Under the pieces are notes generated by a model that was given only the letters and a program-made list of their open reading frames with translations, did not search any database and was not told where the DNA came from. From positions 62,001-126,000 of the forward strand of contig JACVRA010000056.1 in the NCBI GenBank assembly GCA_019828545.1: DNA of 64,000 nt, read 5' to 3'. Positions within the stretch are counted from its first letter, which is position 1. Each line of letters begins with the position of its first letter. The position numbers and the translations under genes were made by a program. This document shows, one piece after another, positions 1-11,591 of the stretch. This DNA is from Paracamarosporium sp. OC-R06-R3 (lineage: Eukaryota > Ascomycota > Dothideomycetes > Pleosporales > Didymosphaeriaceae).

Positions 1-412
1 CGGCTGCAAACACGCTGCTCCTGTCCACGGTGCCCTCCTGCGAACACGCCGGCCGCGCAGACGGCCCGTTGCGCTAGGAGTGTTGGCGACAGCCAGACGT
101 CATCGGCGAGGCTCGCTTGGTGTAATCTCAGCGCCACCGCTGGGAAGGCCTTGTCCACACATTGGGAACGTGAGGCACCGCACGCCGCTCGTTGGCCTCC
201 ACCAGCAACCGCTCTCGACAGCGCACCACTCTCCGCCCAAGCCCACCGCCCGGCTCGCTCGCACGCCCAAGCCCGCCGCGGCACTCGTCCCGCCGTGCAA
301 CCCAGCCCGCGCGCCCAACGACCGCCATCCCGGCCCTCCGCTGCCCCTGCCGCTCGCCGCACGTTATCTACCAAACATTCCGTCACGCAGCGGCTTGACC
401 AATGTCGTCTCC
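1..412. other. Upstream region of the KCS1-type gene
   Basis: This G+C-rich stretch contains no recognisable gene. The frame of the downstream kinase stays open back to about position 80, but only non-ATG codons could start it there, so it is probably promoter and 5' leader. An upstream coding exon lying outside the window cannot be excluded. Confidence 0.5.
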
Positions 413-3400
413 ATGTCACCGCCCTTGCCCGCCCCGAGACGTGCCTCACCCCCCGCATCGGTGAGGTCAAATGCGCCGCACACCCCCGGCCATGGACGCC
501 AAACGAGCTCCTCGCCTACCCGCGAAGACGTGACCCCAAAGACCCTTTCGCAGACGGGTCGTTCGAAAACGGCGCCCCTGGACCTGAACCATCTGTGGAC
601 GTCGTCAATCGACCAGCCCCAGCTGTCGGAACGCGACAGCATCTTTGCGACCACGTACCTGCCGTCTGATAGCCCCGCCCCGTCTCCGCGCTCGCTCGCT
701 CATTCAGCACACACAGCCGACAATGCTTCTGACGAAGACCGCTCAGACATGGCAGTCAATGTGCTGGCGCCCCGAACACTGACAGCTACTTCAACCCCCC
801 GTCAGCAAAAATCCCAGCATCCGCGCTCCACTCTAGAGCAGCACCAAAGTCTGCTTTCCGCGCGCTTCAATTCAAGCAAGAAACACATGTCAGACATGGC
901 TTCCGATGGCACGAGTGAGAGCCCTCCTCCTTTCATGAGTCCGGTCGATTCACCCGTGCATCGGCCTACCACTCCTCCCGGTGCTGTTCAGGCCACCACC
1001 TCATTGGACGATACGCTGGCTGCATCTGAAAACACTGCGGAACGACTGAAGAACAGGATGTGGCGTGTAGGTAATGCCGAACCCTACCTACCCCATGTAG
1101 GACATGCACAAATCAGGGACGGCCATGTAGATAAGAAGATCGAGGCTACGCTAGCCAAGACCGAAGTGCCGGCAGCTGCACGGAGTCGGAAAGCGAGCCA
1201 TTACCTGCGAGTTTTCAAAGAGAATGATGCCGCGGAAGAGCAGAAGAAGCGCGAAGGTCGCGGGAAAGACCGCCGTCCAGCGGAGAAGGTTCTGCAAAGC
1301 CTTCACGAGGAGGAACTTGTGCGGCCGCCCACGAGTGCATTGACAGAGCAAATCCAGAGAGCATCTCGTGCTTCCTCTGCAGCTCAGTCGCCATACAACG
1401 GTCCTACTGCTTCATACTTTGAACCTGCTACCTATGCCAGCCGTGAAGACGGCAGTATCCAATTCAGCGTCGACGGAACAGAGAGGACGCAAGAGCTACC
1501 CGCACGGTTGCTAGAAGAGATCAGGAACTTCCACAATCTTACCCCAGGTGGTCCGCGTGGATCATCGTTCTCAAAGAGTCTTCCAACCGCTGCCGCTGAG
1601 AAGCTCCGTCAACATGTGGCCAAAGCTCGGACGCCCCACATACGTGAGGCTTCGGACTATTTCCAAAATGCACGCGAAGGAAGCCCAGAACGCTCGCCTG
1701 GTTCAGATGAAGATGAGTCCGAGAAAGAGCACATTTCATCGGCGCTGTACTTTCCTCATAGGCAGCTCAAGACGCCTGAACCCATACCAGAAGAAGAGGA
1801 GACGCGGAGAGCGGAAATAGAAACTGCTCGGAGGCAAAGCACTGTCAATGCAGGCAAAGGACCCAAGGGATGGACCAAGGAGGAGACTGTAAAGACCCCG
1901 CAAGAGGTAGAAATCTCTTTACAGTCACAAGATACAAATCAATGCCTGCATGGTGACATCCCAACGACTTCTTCCCTACGGCAGGATGACAGCACCTCGC
2001 TGGCTTCTGCGTCCGCTGATACGACCACCTCGGCTGAGTCCGAGTACGATTCGCTAGCCGAATCGTCGCATTCGCTCAATGACTATGATTCCAGTGCGAC
2101 TGATGATCTAGGCACCACCCCCACCGCGACACCGCATAAGCATGAGCAAAAGCCCATTGCAACCACTCAACCACCTGCGCCACTAGGCGCGGTAGAGTTA
2201 AAACCCTTCAACCATCAGGTTGGTGGTCACACGACAGTATATCGCTTCTCTCGGCGAGCAGTGTGTAAGCAACTCAATAACCGAGAAAACGAGTTCTATG
2301 AGACGGTTGAACGCCAACATCCGGAGCTGCTAGAGTTCCTTCCAAGGTATGATGAAAACCAACCTTTGAGTTGTTTGTAGCTGAGACCTCAGCAAAGATT
2401 ACTCCGCCCATCTTGCGTACTTCTTTTTAGGTCATTATGCTAATGTTATGCTGCCGAATTTAGATATATTGGTGTTCTTAATGTCACATATCGCAAAGCA
2501 CCGAAGCGGAAGAAGACGAAAGATAAAACTAAAGACACAGCCACGCAAACGGGTATTGATGAATCTGCGAGGCAGGACTCTGAGGCTCCTGGACACGGCA
2601 AGTCCGGCGGAGATCAACCTCGAATCGTCAGTCACTCCCAGCAAACTACAGCTGTCCCTCAGGTCGTGTTTGAGAATAATCGCCACATCATCCCTGAGAA
2701 CCTTTTCCGCCTGCCACCGCGGCGCTCTGCCACACCAGACCCTTGGATTGGAAGCTCGTACTCGCAGTATCATCGAAGGAATCAAAGTGAGATTGGCTTC
2801 TCTGCGGTGGAGAGCCCCACGCCCGATCGCCCTCCACTACGACAGCAAAGCAGCTGGGGCGTCACCACCATCAACAGGAAGCTTCAAGAAGAGGTTCTGC
2901 GGCAAGTATTTGCACCGCCTCCAATTCATCACCGTCATCGTCATCACCACCACAACAGCCTGCCCCATCGATCCGGGGCAGATCCACACGGCATGGTAAA
3001 CTCAGTACCTTCTATGCGCAGGAATAGCGCCGATATCTCGGAGATAACCACACACGAGGAGTCGACGCGTAAGCAGGTCCTGAAGGCAGAAGCCCATCGT
3101 CAGATGTCGAGGTCAACTGGTGGCAGCTTGCCCCGCGACTCCACTTATTCGACGCAAGACCATTTGGATCCACCTCCAACCACAAATTCCCGGCGTCGTC
3201 ATTCCGGAGGTGGCCTCACGCGTAGGCCGTGCGGGGTGGACACCAACCACAGAGCACCTTTGGAATATTACGAAGAAGACGGTTATGGTGGCGATGGTGA
3301 AGAGGAGGTCTTTGCTATGGACGAAGATGCTCGAGTACAACGAGACAAGCTTGAGCATGACCAGATGCGCAATGGAACCGCCTTGCCGTACCGCGGTACC

Positions 3401-4378
3401 GCCCCAGAAGGCACAATGCTGCCAGCCCCGGTATTGCCAAAAGCAAAGACTCCCCCTACACTTGAAGACACTCCTTCAAATCCGAAAGAGGCGCAACTAC
3501 AGCCCGATGAACGTGTTCAGCATTTCTTACTACTCGAAGACCTTACGGCCGGCATGTCGAAGCCTTGTGTTCTGGACTTGAAAATGGGAACGCGGCAGTA
3601 CGGCATCGAGGCTGATGAGAAGAAGCAGCGTTCGCAACGGCGCAAGTGCCACATGACCACCAGTCGAGAACTTGGCGTTCGGGTCTGCGGGATGCAGATA
3701 TGGAATGTCAAAACCCAAAGTTACGTATTCGAGGACAAGTACTACGGTCGTGACTTAAAGGCTGGCAAGGAGTTTCAGGATGCTCTGAAACGCTTCTTCT
3801 GGGATGGCACCGGCTACCAAGCCGCCCTAAAACAAATTCCCATCATCCTGGAAAAGATCAGTGCATTGGAGAGGATCATCCGCGGGCTCCCCGGATACCG
3901 CTTCTACGCCAGCAGTCTCCTCATGCTGTACGACCGTGGCGAAGGAGAGCACAAAGACAAAGATACGTCATCACTACCAAATGGTCTCTCGAACTCAAGC
4001 ACCGAGGACATTACTCAACCGTCTGCGAATCCGCCCGCGCCAACATCTAACCCCACCCCAAAGAGCGCATCAGAAATCAAGCTGAAGATCGTCGACTTTG
4101 CAAACTGCGTCACCGCCGAGGACTCACTTCCAGATACCGTACCATGCCCGCCACACGACCCAGAAGGCATGGATAGAGGCTATCTCCGCGGACTGAGGTC
4201 GCTCCGACTATACTTCCAGCGCATCTGGCGCGATGTAAACGAGAAGGATTGGGTCGAGAGAGGCGAGGGCGAGGGCATGGCGAGAGACAACCACCATGAG
4301 GGGCCGGGGATGGGTGCTTCCGGTGCGGGATGGTTAGACGAAGCCGTCAACATCGATACCGGATACGTCAGCTTTTAA
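413..4378 (+). CDS. KCS1: Inositol hexakisphosphate kinase (Kcs1 type)
   Basis: Two exons (413-2346, 2464-4378) join across a 117-nt GT-AG intron and encode about 1282 aa. The first half is a long Ser/Pro-rich, probably disordered region. Conserved kinase sequence begins at the end of exon 1 ([14 protein letters not shown]) and continues in exon 2. The inositol polyphosphate kinase signature PxxxDxKxG appears as PCVLDLKMG near residue 1012, the SSLL motif near 1128, and the late catalytic KIVDF near 1186 (Asp about 1189). Family members phosphorylate InsP6 to the inositol pyrophosphate 5-InsP7, which controls phosphate signalling, vacuole form and stress responses. The ATG at 413 is the first in-frame ATG of the open frame. 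The intron contains in-frame stops, and splicing restores the conserved [16 protein letters not shown] stretch. The kinase identity is secure; the exact N terminus is less so. Confidence 0.9.
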
Positions 4379-6691
4379 GCTAAGTGAGTGCGTCTTCAAG
4401 CATGGCATCGAACCGGGAACAAGATAAGATAATAGAAGTGCAGAGCATGGAGGCTTTTTGCTTGGCCTGTCTGTCGGTTGTGGCATGGCGTTCGGCTTGC
4501 ATGTTTGGCTGGCTGGATCGTTCGTTCTGCTTTTCATCTCTTTCTGCGGGGGGTTTTTTTTTTCGTCGACTACTTCGGTGGTTGGTTTGCTTGTTTTTTC
4601 TACATGGCCTGGACAGATGGGCTGTGGGCGTTTTGCGAAGACAAAGTTTTTCTCCTTGCCTCCTAAGTATGGGTTTTTTTTCTGCTTCTTCTTCTTCGGG
4701 GTCCGAGCACATAGGCCGAGATAGATTGTACGTCGGCTTGGGTTGGGGCATGGGTCGGCGTTTTTATCGTCTTGTTTGTTTTGTTTTCTTGTGCTGAGGG
4801 TGGGGCTGGGGGTTGCATTTTTTGTTGGCTTTTTGTTGGGTTGTTGGTGGTGGGAGGGGAGCGAGGGGAGCGAAGGGGGCTGTATTGTATTTTTAGTGGG
4901 GTATTAGGTATGTAGTTGAGTGAATTGAATTGAATCAATATCTTGATGAAGGTGAATTTTTGGCAAAGTGTGGTTTTGTGATGAGGGTAGATGATGTGTG
5001 GTTTGAGTTTTGAGGTCGAAGGAAGAAGAGAGTAAGTAGGCTTGGCTTGAGTTTGAAGGGAAAAAGAAAGGTGAGGACAGGATGGAAGGGGGAGTGATGG
5101 GTGCGTAGGAATTCAGGGTACAGCTTGGATTACGTTATAGGATTCGGTTTTTTGGTTGGGAGGGATGGTGTGTTTGGTTAGGGTGAGTATTGTTGAGTTT
5201 GGAAGGATGGAGATGGAGTGCGCTTACGCATATGCGTTGTTGTGTTTTGCTGTGTAGCCGGGGCTTAAAGTCAGGGCTGGGACGGTCTGCCTATCTATCT
5301 GTACATAAGTCACTTTGTTATATATTTGGACACTGTAGATATGTTATATTCGCGAAAATACGTCTAATAAACGATTATTTGATGTTTAGTGGTGCATGGG
5401 CATGTGTGTATAGAAATTCAGTAGGCGATATCCACAGAAACGTTTGCGATTACTATGTAGAATGTATGACTTATTTTATTTGGTTCCACGTAGAGAAATA
5501 CGTAGTTAGTAGTAAGATTGAAGGAAATGGGTTGGGGTGGTGGTCAGTTGTGTACGTTTTATATTGGCTACGCTAGAAAAGATATGTGGGAAGGAGAAGA
5601 TGGGATGGATGGTAGAGACGGATTGTGAGGGAATAGTAAGGTAGCATGTTGAGGGTTGAGGGGATATGATCAGGATGTTCACATATATAGAGGTCGTGTG
5701 GGCTGGGCACGGGTACGCTGTTTTCATATCTCTCAACTAGGGCTAAGGCTCTTAGCGATTGTTCAATCAACAAACGCGTCCAACATCGAAATCGTAATCA
5801 GCTCTCGACACGGCCATCATGTGACTTTGAAATGCGGTCCAATGCGCAACTACATCTATCTCAAAAACTTCCGTGACATAGAGATAAACCAATATCTTCA
5901 TACTTCTTGAGCCCGTAATAACCGATATCTATACCAAGCGGCAGCCGGATGTCTAGTCTCAGCTCGCTAAGGGAAATACGATGAGATAGGGGACGTCTAA
6001 GGCAAGATGGAATGGGTGGGGGGCATTACACATAGTGGGCATAGCAGCGGGTGACTGAGACTGGCATGGTATGGAGTACCAAGCGCGAAGTCTGCGCTTC
6101 GGCAAGTGGATTTCGTGAAACTGGTAGAACATCTTTATTGCATTTTGGCGTTACAGCTGTCGCACGGCTATACTAAGAACGGGCCCGTACATGAGCCCTT
6201 CAATCATTAGAGTCGTAGAGAGGTGCTTAGGTTTAACCTCTTAGGGCGATGAGGAGGTCGGATTATCCATGTTCATGCGGGCTAGGTAAGGTAGAGCAGA
6301 GATCTGATGGTAGCTATGCTGCCGTCCTCTGTCATCGGCAATGATCCTTGTATCTCTTCCCATTCGGCCATATAATTTGGACGTCCTTGGAAAGTGAAGA
6401 AGTTTATGATGCGAATGATGAGAGAAGTTGGATTGTGGAAAACTGAATTTCCCCATGCCCTCTCGGAGCGGCTGGCCGCTGTTGCATGCGAAGACCCTGG
6501 AAGTATAACCCACAACAATCGTGACCTATTTCCTTGCTTTGCACACTACGGTCCTTTATGAATGCAATGAATAGAGCTGTCTGCTATGACCTTTCATACC
6601 TTCTCTCCCTGTACACTGTAGAACCTTCTTCATGCTCGCGCTGGAGTCGGGAATATAGCTTGTTGACCCAATGGATAGTGTGGTAAGTAAA
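4379..6691. other. Convergent intergenic spacer, G+T-rich on the plus strand
   Basis: The spacer lies between the 3' ends of the Kcs1-type gene and the NLR gene. From about 4430 to 5640 the plus strand is strikingly rich in G and T, with several T runs (for example 4554-4562 and 4673-4681). The short open frames are not conserved-looking and follow this skew. The stretch nearest the NLR has more even composition. No gene was recognised. Confidence 0.5.
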
Positions 6692-9600
6692 TCAAAAGTC
6701 ATAGTTCTCAAAAGAGATTTCTCCTTCTTGAATTCTTGGGCTGTGCTGAGAAAATCCTTCCCACTCTGAACACCACAAAAAGTAATCCACATCTGCCCCA
6801 GACTCAATGAGTATCCTGACTGTAGGTTCATGTCCTGCTTCTATCGCCACGGCTAGAGGAGTTATGCCACGCTTAACGTCGGAGGGGTGTTCGGGGAAAA
6901 GTTGGACGAGATGGGCGTGTCCGGAGTTTTCTGCCAGCCTCCGTAAGCTTCTAACGCTAATATCAGTATCCGACGCGAGAAATTCGGCGTTGACTTCCGC
7001 CCCTCTCTTGATCAGCAGGGTGACTACATCTAAATGGCCCGATTCTGCTGCAGAATGTAGCGGTGTCCACCCATGTCTTATGTGCTTCCTAATCGGATTG
7101 TTGTACAGCATCATGTTCACATTCACTCCGGCATCGAGCAGAAGCTTGATGTACTCTTTTCGGTCCCCATAGGCAGCATTCCAGATATCCATAGTCCGAG
7201 GTACCGATCGCATCCAGGCGTCGAAGAACTTCGGGTAGTTCGAGAAGTAATCTTGATATCCCGGACACTTGATTTGTTGTTTTAGAGCGTGAAGTATGTT
7301 CTGACTGAGGGCGAAGTTCTCTGGCCCGCCACCCTTGAGGTACCACATCAGTTGAGACGATATTCCACTTATTGACAATTGATATGCAACTCCGGTTGGG
7401 TTGATTGATTCGTCCAATAAGGTTTTGATGTCATCTGACTCCATGGAGCTGAAGAAACCGTTGGCGTGAAAAGCCCAATTCGACCATGCATAGAGAAGAA
7501 ATGGTTGAACAGTTGAATCAGAATCCATAAAGCAATTCATGTCGTAATGACCAAGATACGCAAGGCTACTTTTGAAAATGTACCAGTGTCCGGCTGTTTC
7601 ATTCAGGCGGAAATGAGATGGACAGACTTTCGTGCTTTCCAAGTACTCCTTGACCGAGAAATGAGCAAAGAGTATTGTCTGCTCCTGGTCTGAATATTTG
7701 GCTTTTGTTTTTGGGCGAATCACCAGACTCGATGTGCTGGAAGATGTGCTGGTCGTCCCTACAGCCAAGTCTTCGAAGCCGACTAGTGGATTTTCGTCAA
7801 TTTGATTTGGAACTGAAGTACGTTTTTCATGTCCCGTGATGATCACCAGCCCTGATAAGATGCGTCGCACCCACGCAGAGTTGTCAAATCTGTTCCTCGG
7901 GACGAATGAAACAGTGTAATTCCTCGATTCAATGTCTGCCGAATTCTCCCGGTGGGTTTCAAAGGCTGCGACCTCAGCTGCCTGTTCGAGAGAAAGTGGT
8001 TGACAAGAGTATGCGATCCATTGGAGGATAGCATAGGCCTCGTCTGCGTATTCATCATCGATGCGCTGTAGGATTCGCTTGTATGTTTCTTCGAGAGTCT
8101 TCGGTAGTTTCCCGAGAGCGTTAATGACGTCTTTCTCCCTTGCTTTCTTCCTGAACTCTTGTACTTGTAAGTCCGCCCAGCGGAAAACACCATCGGCGCG
8201 CTCTGAAAGATACTTGACAACCCTTTCTTTGAGCTCATCTGTCCATTTCTGGTATGGCTGGGTTGACATGCAATGACGAAGATGAACTTCGATGTCGTGA
8301 TTTACCTTTGTCGATTCGAATTGGACAATCTGCTTAAAAGTAGACATGTCGTCGACAGTGAGTTCAATTTCGTCCTCCCGTCGACTAGTAACTAGGATGT
8401 GAACCCTCCTCTGAGCAAGCTGACAGAGTCGATCCAGAAAGCACAGGACCTCAGTTGGCGACGAGTATTCATCGAGTGCATCAACCACAATGAATGTTTC
8501 CTCTGAGGTGTTCAACAGCCCTAAGATAGCGGCGTCTACATCGTCATTCTTAGGATTTCGTGAAGGATAGTTCGCATGGTAGAGTTGTTTGAAATCGAGG
8601 GGAATAAAGTATCTGTTGGACTGACTGGGATCTTCTCTTATGTGCTGCCGAACTAACTGGATTAACAGCGAGTATCTGAAGTGCCGCATGTCCTGCGAAA
8701 TGCCTTGCCGATCTTTACTGTTATAGCTGAAGTAGAAAAAAGCAAGAGTTCCGAGTTTCTGTTGTTCGATTTCATCAATAATAGTTGATGCCAAAACTGT
8801 CTTGCCCGCTCCCGCTGTGTTACAGGTGAGCATCCTAATCAATGACTAAGGCATTGGCGATAGCAAATACCTTTTGCACATAACCATAAGATAGACCGGT
8901 CGCTCATCTTAAACTTCTGAAACTCGCTGTCCATAAACCAATGTCCGGTAGAGTCACTGGTTCGAAAACTTCGAGCAATATTGTGGTACTCCAATGGATC
9001 GAAGTACGGCAACCAACTCAGACAGCGGTCTTTCACGCGACCGTCAACTGACGCTACCGTGCAGTTATTGTTAGAGCAAAGCCGTATATTATTCATTCAA
9101 TTTGATCAGACGTACCGGTAACCGGCGCACTAGACTTGAGAAGCTTTTGTACAATGTCTTTCACGCGTGGGTCTTCAAGATAAAATTGAGTAGCAGCTTC
9201 GAGCTTGTCAAGCTTCTTATGCTCATCCAGTCCTACCCCACCCATGCCCTTGTCCACGTTGAAACGAAAGTAGCGGCCGGCAAGACCCAAGCGCTCGTGG
9301 TTCCTGAAGAATCGCTTTTCAGTTGTTTCTGTTTCGACGGCGATGGACTTGAGACTTTCAATGGCTTCTTTCAGATTGTCACCAAAGTCCTTTAGGTCCT
9401 GAATTCCTGTTCCAATGCTTACAAGACATTGAATTCTAGACAGCGCATCGGGCCAGATTGAAAGTGCTTCTTCGAACACTACCTCAACAGGATTGTTAAA
9501 GCCGGTAGCTCCGTCGACAAAGCTCTGCCTGCCAATCTGGATTGGATCAAAGAAAGTTGCAGCAGCTGAAGTAGCTCTCGCTGCCTCCCAGATTGCACAA

Positions 9601-10287
9601 TTGGAGCTGCTGAGCGCACCTACTGAAACATCCGTAACATACGACCGAAGCCGCACTGGGGTGTTGAGAGCCTTTGTGAATGCACAAACAAAACTAACAC
9701 TAACAGTTAGTCTGGTTACTTGAGAAGTGGTCTCAGTCCTTACTCACACTTTGCATGGACTGTCATTCTTGATTAGTTTGGCATCCGCAACACCTTCTAG
9801 TTTCTCCGATACCGTTTTAAACTCGCTGACGAGGCGCTCTCCGCGATAGGCACCATCTGTTTTCCATACGTCCTTCGCTTTTCCAAGAATGTTGAGCCTG
9901 GATCTTTTGGGTTGAAAAGCGGCCGAGGACAGTTCGAGGTATTTTTCAATGCACTGATCCACAGTCATCTGGAATCGGCCGAGCATGAGAGCAATAATAC
10001 TATCGCTATTAGTGAGTTTTGGATAGCCTTTAGGTACCTTAGAGCTATACTCACCCTCCTGTACTCGTGCCCCCAATCAAGTCGAAGTAGTCGCAAGGCT
10101 TCGGGGGATTCTGGGGATTGACTCTCTTCATCAAGTACTTGAGAATTATGAGAGAAGAAAGGCCACGAATTCCGCCTCTATCTGCTCATACCATGAGTCT
10201 ATTCGACTACCGTGCCTACTGATCGATAAACATGCCTAGTGCAAGGAGCTTGAGAGTGGTATCCTGATAAGGTGTTTGAGCAGACAT
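6692..10287 (-). CDS. Patatin-NACHT-ankyrin NLR-like receptor
   Basis: Six exons on the minus strand (10287-10236, 10181-10055, 9999-9748, 9699-9116, 9053-8871, 8814-6692) give 1106 aa with every phase matching. The N-terminal patatin lipase has nucleophile-elbow motif GTSTG (Ser57) and catalytic FVDGA (Asp206). A linker (CLSWLPYFDP, then WLCAKAGAGKT) leads into a NACHT/STAND NTPase with Walker A Lys404-Thr405 and Walker B VVDALDEY (about 511-516). A winged-helix-like region and roughly four ankyrin repeats (about 930-1080) follow. Fungal proteins of this architecture are NLR-like candidates for non-self recognition and regulated cell death. Oddities: the oxyanion loop reads DRGGIRG where DGGGxRG is usual (Arg19); the first Walker A glycine is Ala398; intron 1 needs a GC donor (GCATGT). 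The frame is otherwise uninterrupted, so this is an intact diverged gene rather than a clear pseudogene. The ligand is unknown. Confidence 0.85.
10182..10235 (-). other. Probable GC-AG intron in the NLR gene
   Basis: The 54-nt intron interrupts the Asp codon of the patatin DxGGxRG loop. The donor reads G|GCATGT and the acceptor GAGCAG|AT. Removing it joins MSAQTPYQDTTLKLLALD to RGGIRGLSSL, exactly the conserved start of fungal patatins. No GT donor nearby gives that join. The other four introns in the gene are GT-AG. Confidence 0.7.
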
Positions 10288-11591
10288 CGCGATAGTGCAA
10301 CTGAGCGGATCGATAACTCGGTTCTAGTAAGATTCGCTGGCCGGTCTACATACAAACTCTAGTACGGCAAAAAGAGTCGAGGTTTATGCTTAAAATCAGC
10401 GCAACCCACATCGCCGCGACAGTCGAGTGAGCTGAAAAGCGCGGGGTTTCAGCTGCACGTACGACAAGGTCTTGAACACCGAGGCCCAGCGTTAAGGACC
10501 TATCAAAACTTCGTCAAGCGGCGCCCATGCACTGCACTCAGTCATAGCGCAACGGTTGTATAGGGATAACTGTGCAAGGCAGCTAACCTTGTTGTAGGGA
10601 TGCACATGCTCACCCTTTGCAACCATCCTAACTTTCATGGGCATAAGGCCCCAAAACAACCTTCTCTGATTGATAACAGAAAACCTTACTAACTATGTTG
10701 TACTGCCCGTGGGCGACTAAGTCCTACTACACGCGTCCTCGCCGCCATGTCTAGAGATGTTTATCAGACAGATCTCTCTGAAGGATAGCTAAGTGCAGAG
10801 GCGATGGGTATTATCTTGCAGCTCGCCGCTGCAAGCTGTTGAGGTATAAGATCAGCGCGAGAAAAACATTTCATCAACGTGCCAACCGCACCACAACCAC
10901 ATCACCTACTACCTCCATCGTTATAGGCTCGTATATAAGCAGTTTGTTAGTTCGAGAATACCGTGCAACCTAGCATGTTGGATTCAAATCTGGATTGGAT
11001 GATGGAGTAGTGTCCGACGCACTATGCCCGCGAAGATGAATTCTGCATCCAGGCAGCAGACCTCTATTACCTCGCAGTACCCATAGCTGCAATTTCTTAG
11101 TACTACTCCAACCATCCACGTGACGGTGTTGGCCCTCACGATCTTTTGCTACTAAGGTTTCTATTTTCAATCAAAGAAGGCTGTGCTGGGGTGTTATGCC
11201 CGTGAAAGTTGGGACGGAAGCAAAGGGTGTGTACGTGCATCCCTCGTGTATCAAATGATATTCGACAAATAGCAATCGCACGAACCAGCGAAAGCTGATT
11301 TCATGGTTTATCATACTACCTCCGCTCAGGCGATGCGATCATGAATTCAAGAAGTCTTACTAAGGGAAAGTAAGATATAAAACCTACCCGACGTTAGAAA
11401 AGATGCTATACGTAAGACATAACACCAATGAAGAACATATCATTGTTCAAGCCCAAGAGCAAAAAGAAGACGAATTGGATTAGATGTGAATTACTTCTGC
11501 GAGCATAAAGTGTATAAGATACTTCTGGATTGTAAAGACTACTTTTGCCGCACATCGAGGTCCCGATTTTCCACACAACGCATGCATATAT
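10288..11591. other. Spacer between NLR and G-patch genes
   Basis: This is the promoter side of the NLR gene and the 3' side of the G-patch gene. Short open frames on both strands show no family resemblance. No gene, tRNA or repeat array was recognised. Confidence 0.5.

Noticed and set aside
6692..10287. NLR gene as a pseudogene
   Set aside because: All six exons join in phase with no internal stop, and the main catalytic and nucleotide-binding residues persist; substitutions alone do not prove loss of function.
10970..10995. GGATTCAAATC as a tRNA B box
   Set aside because: No matching A box or cloverleaf could be found around it.
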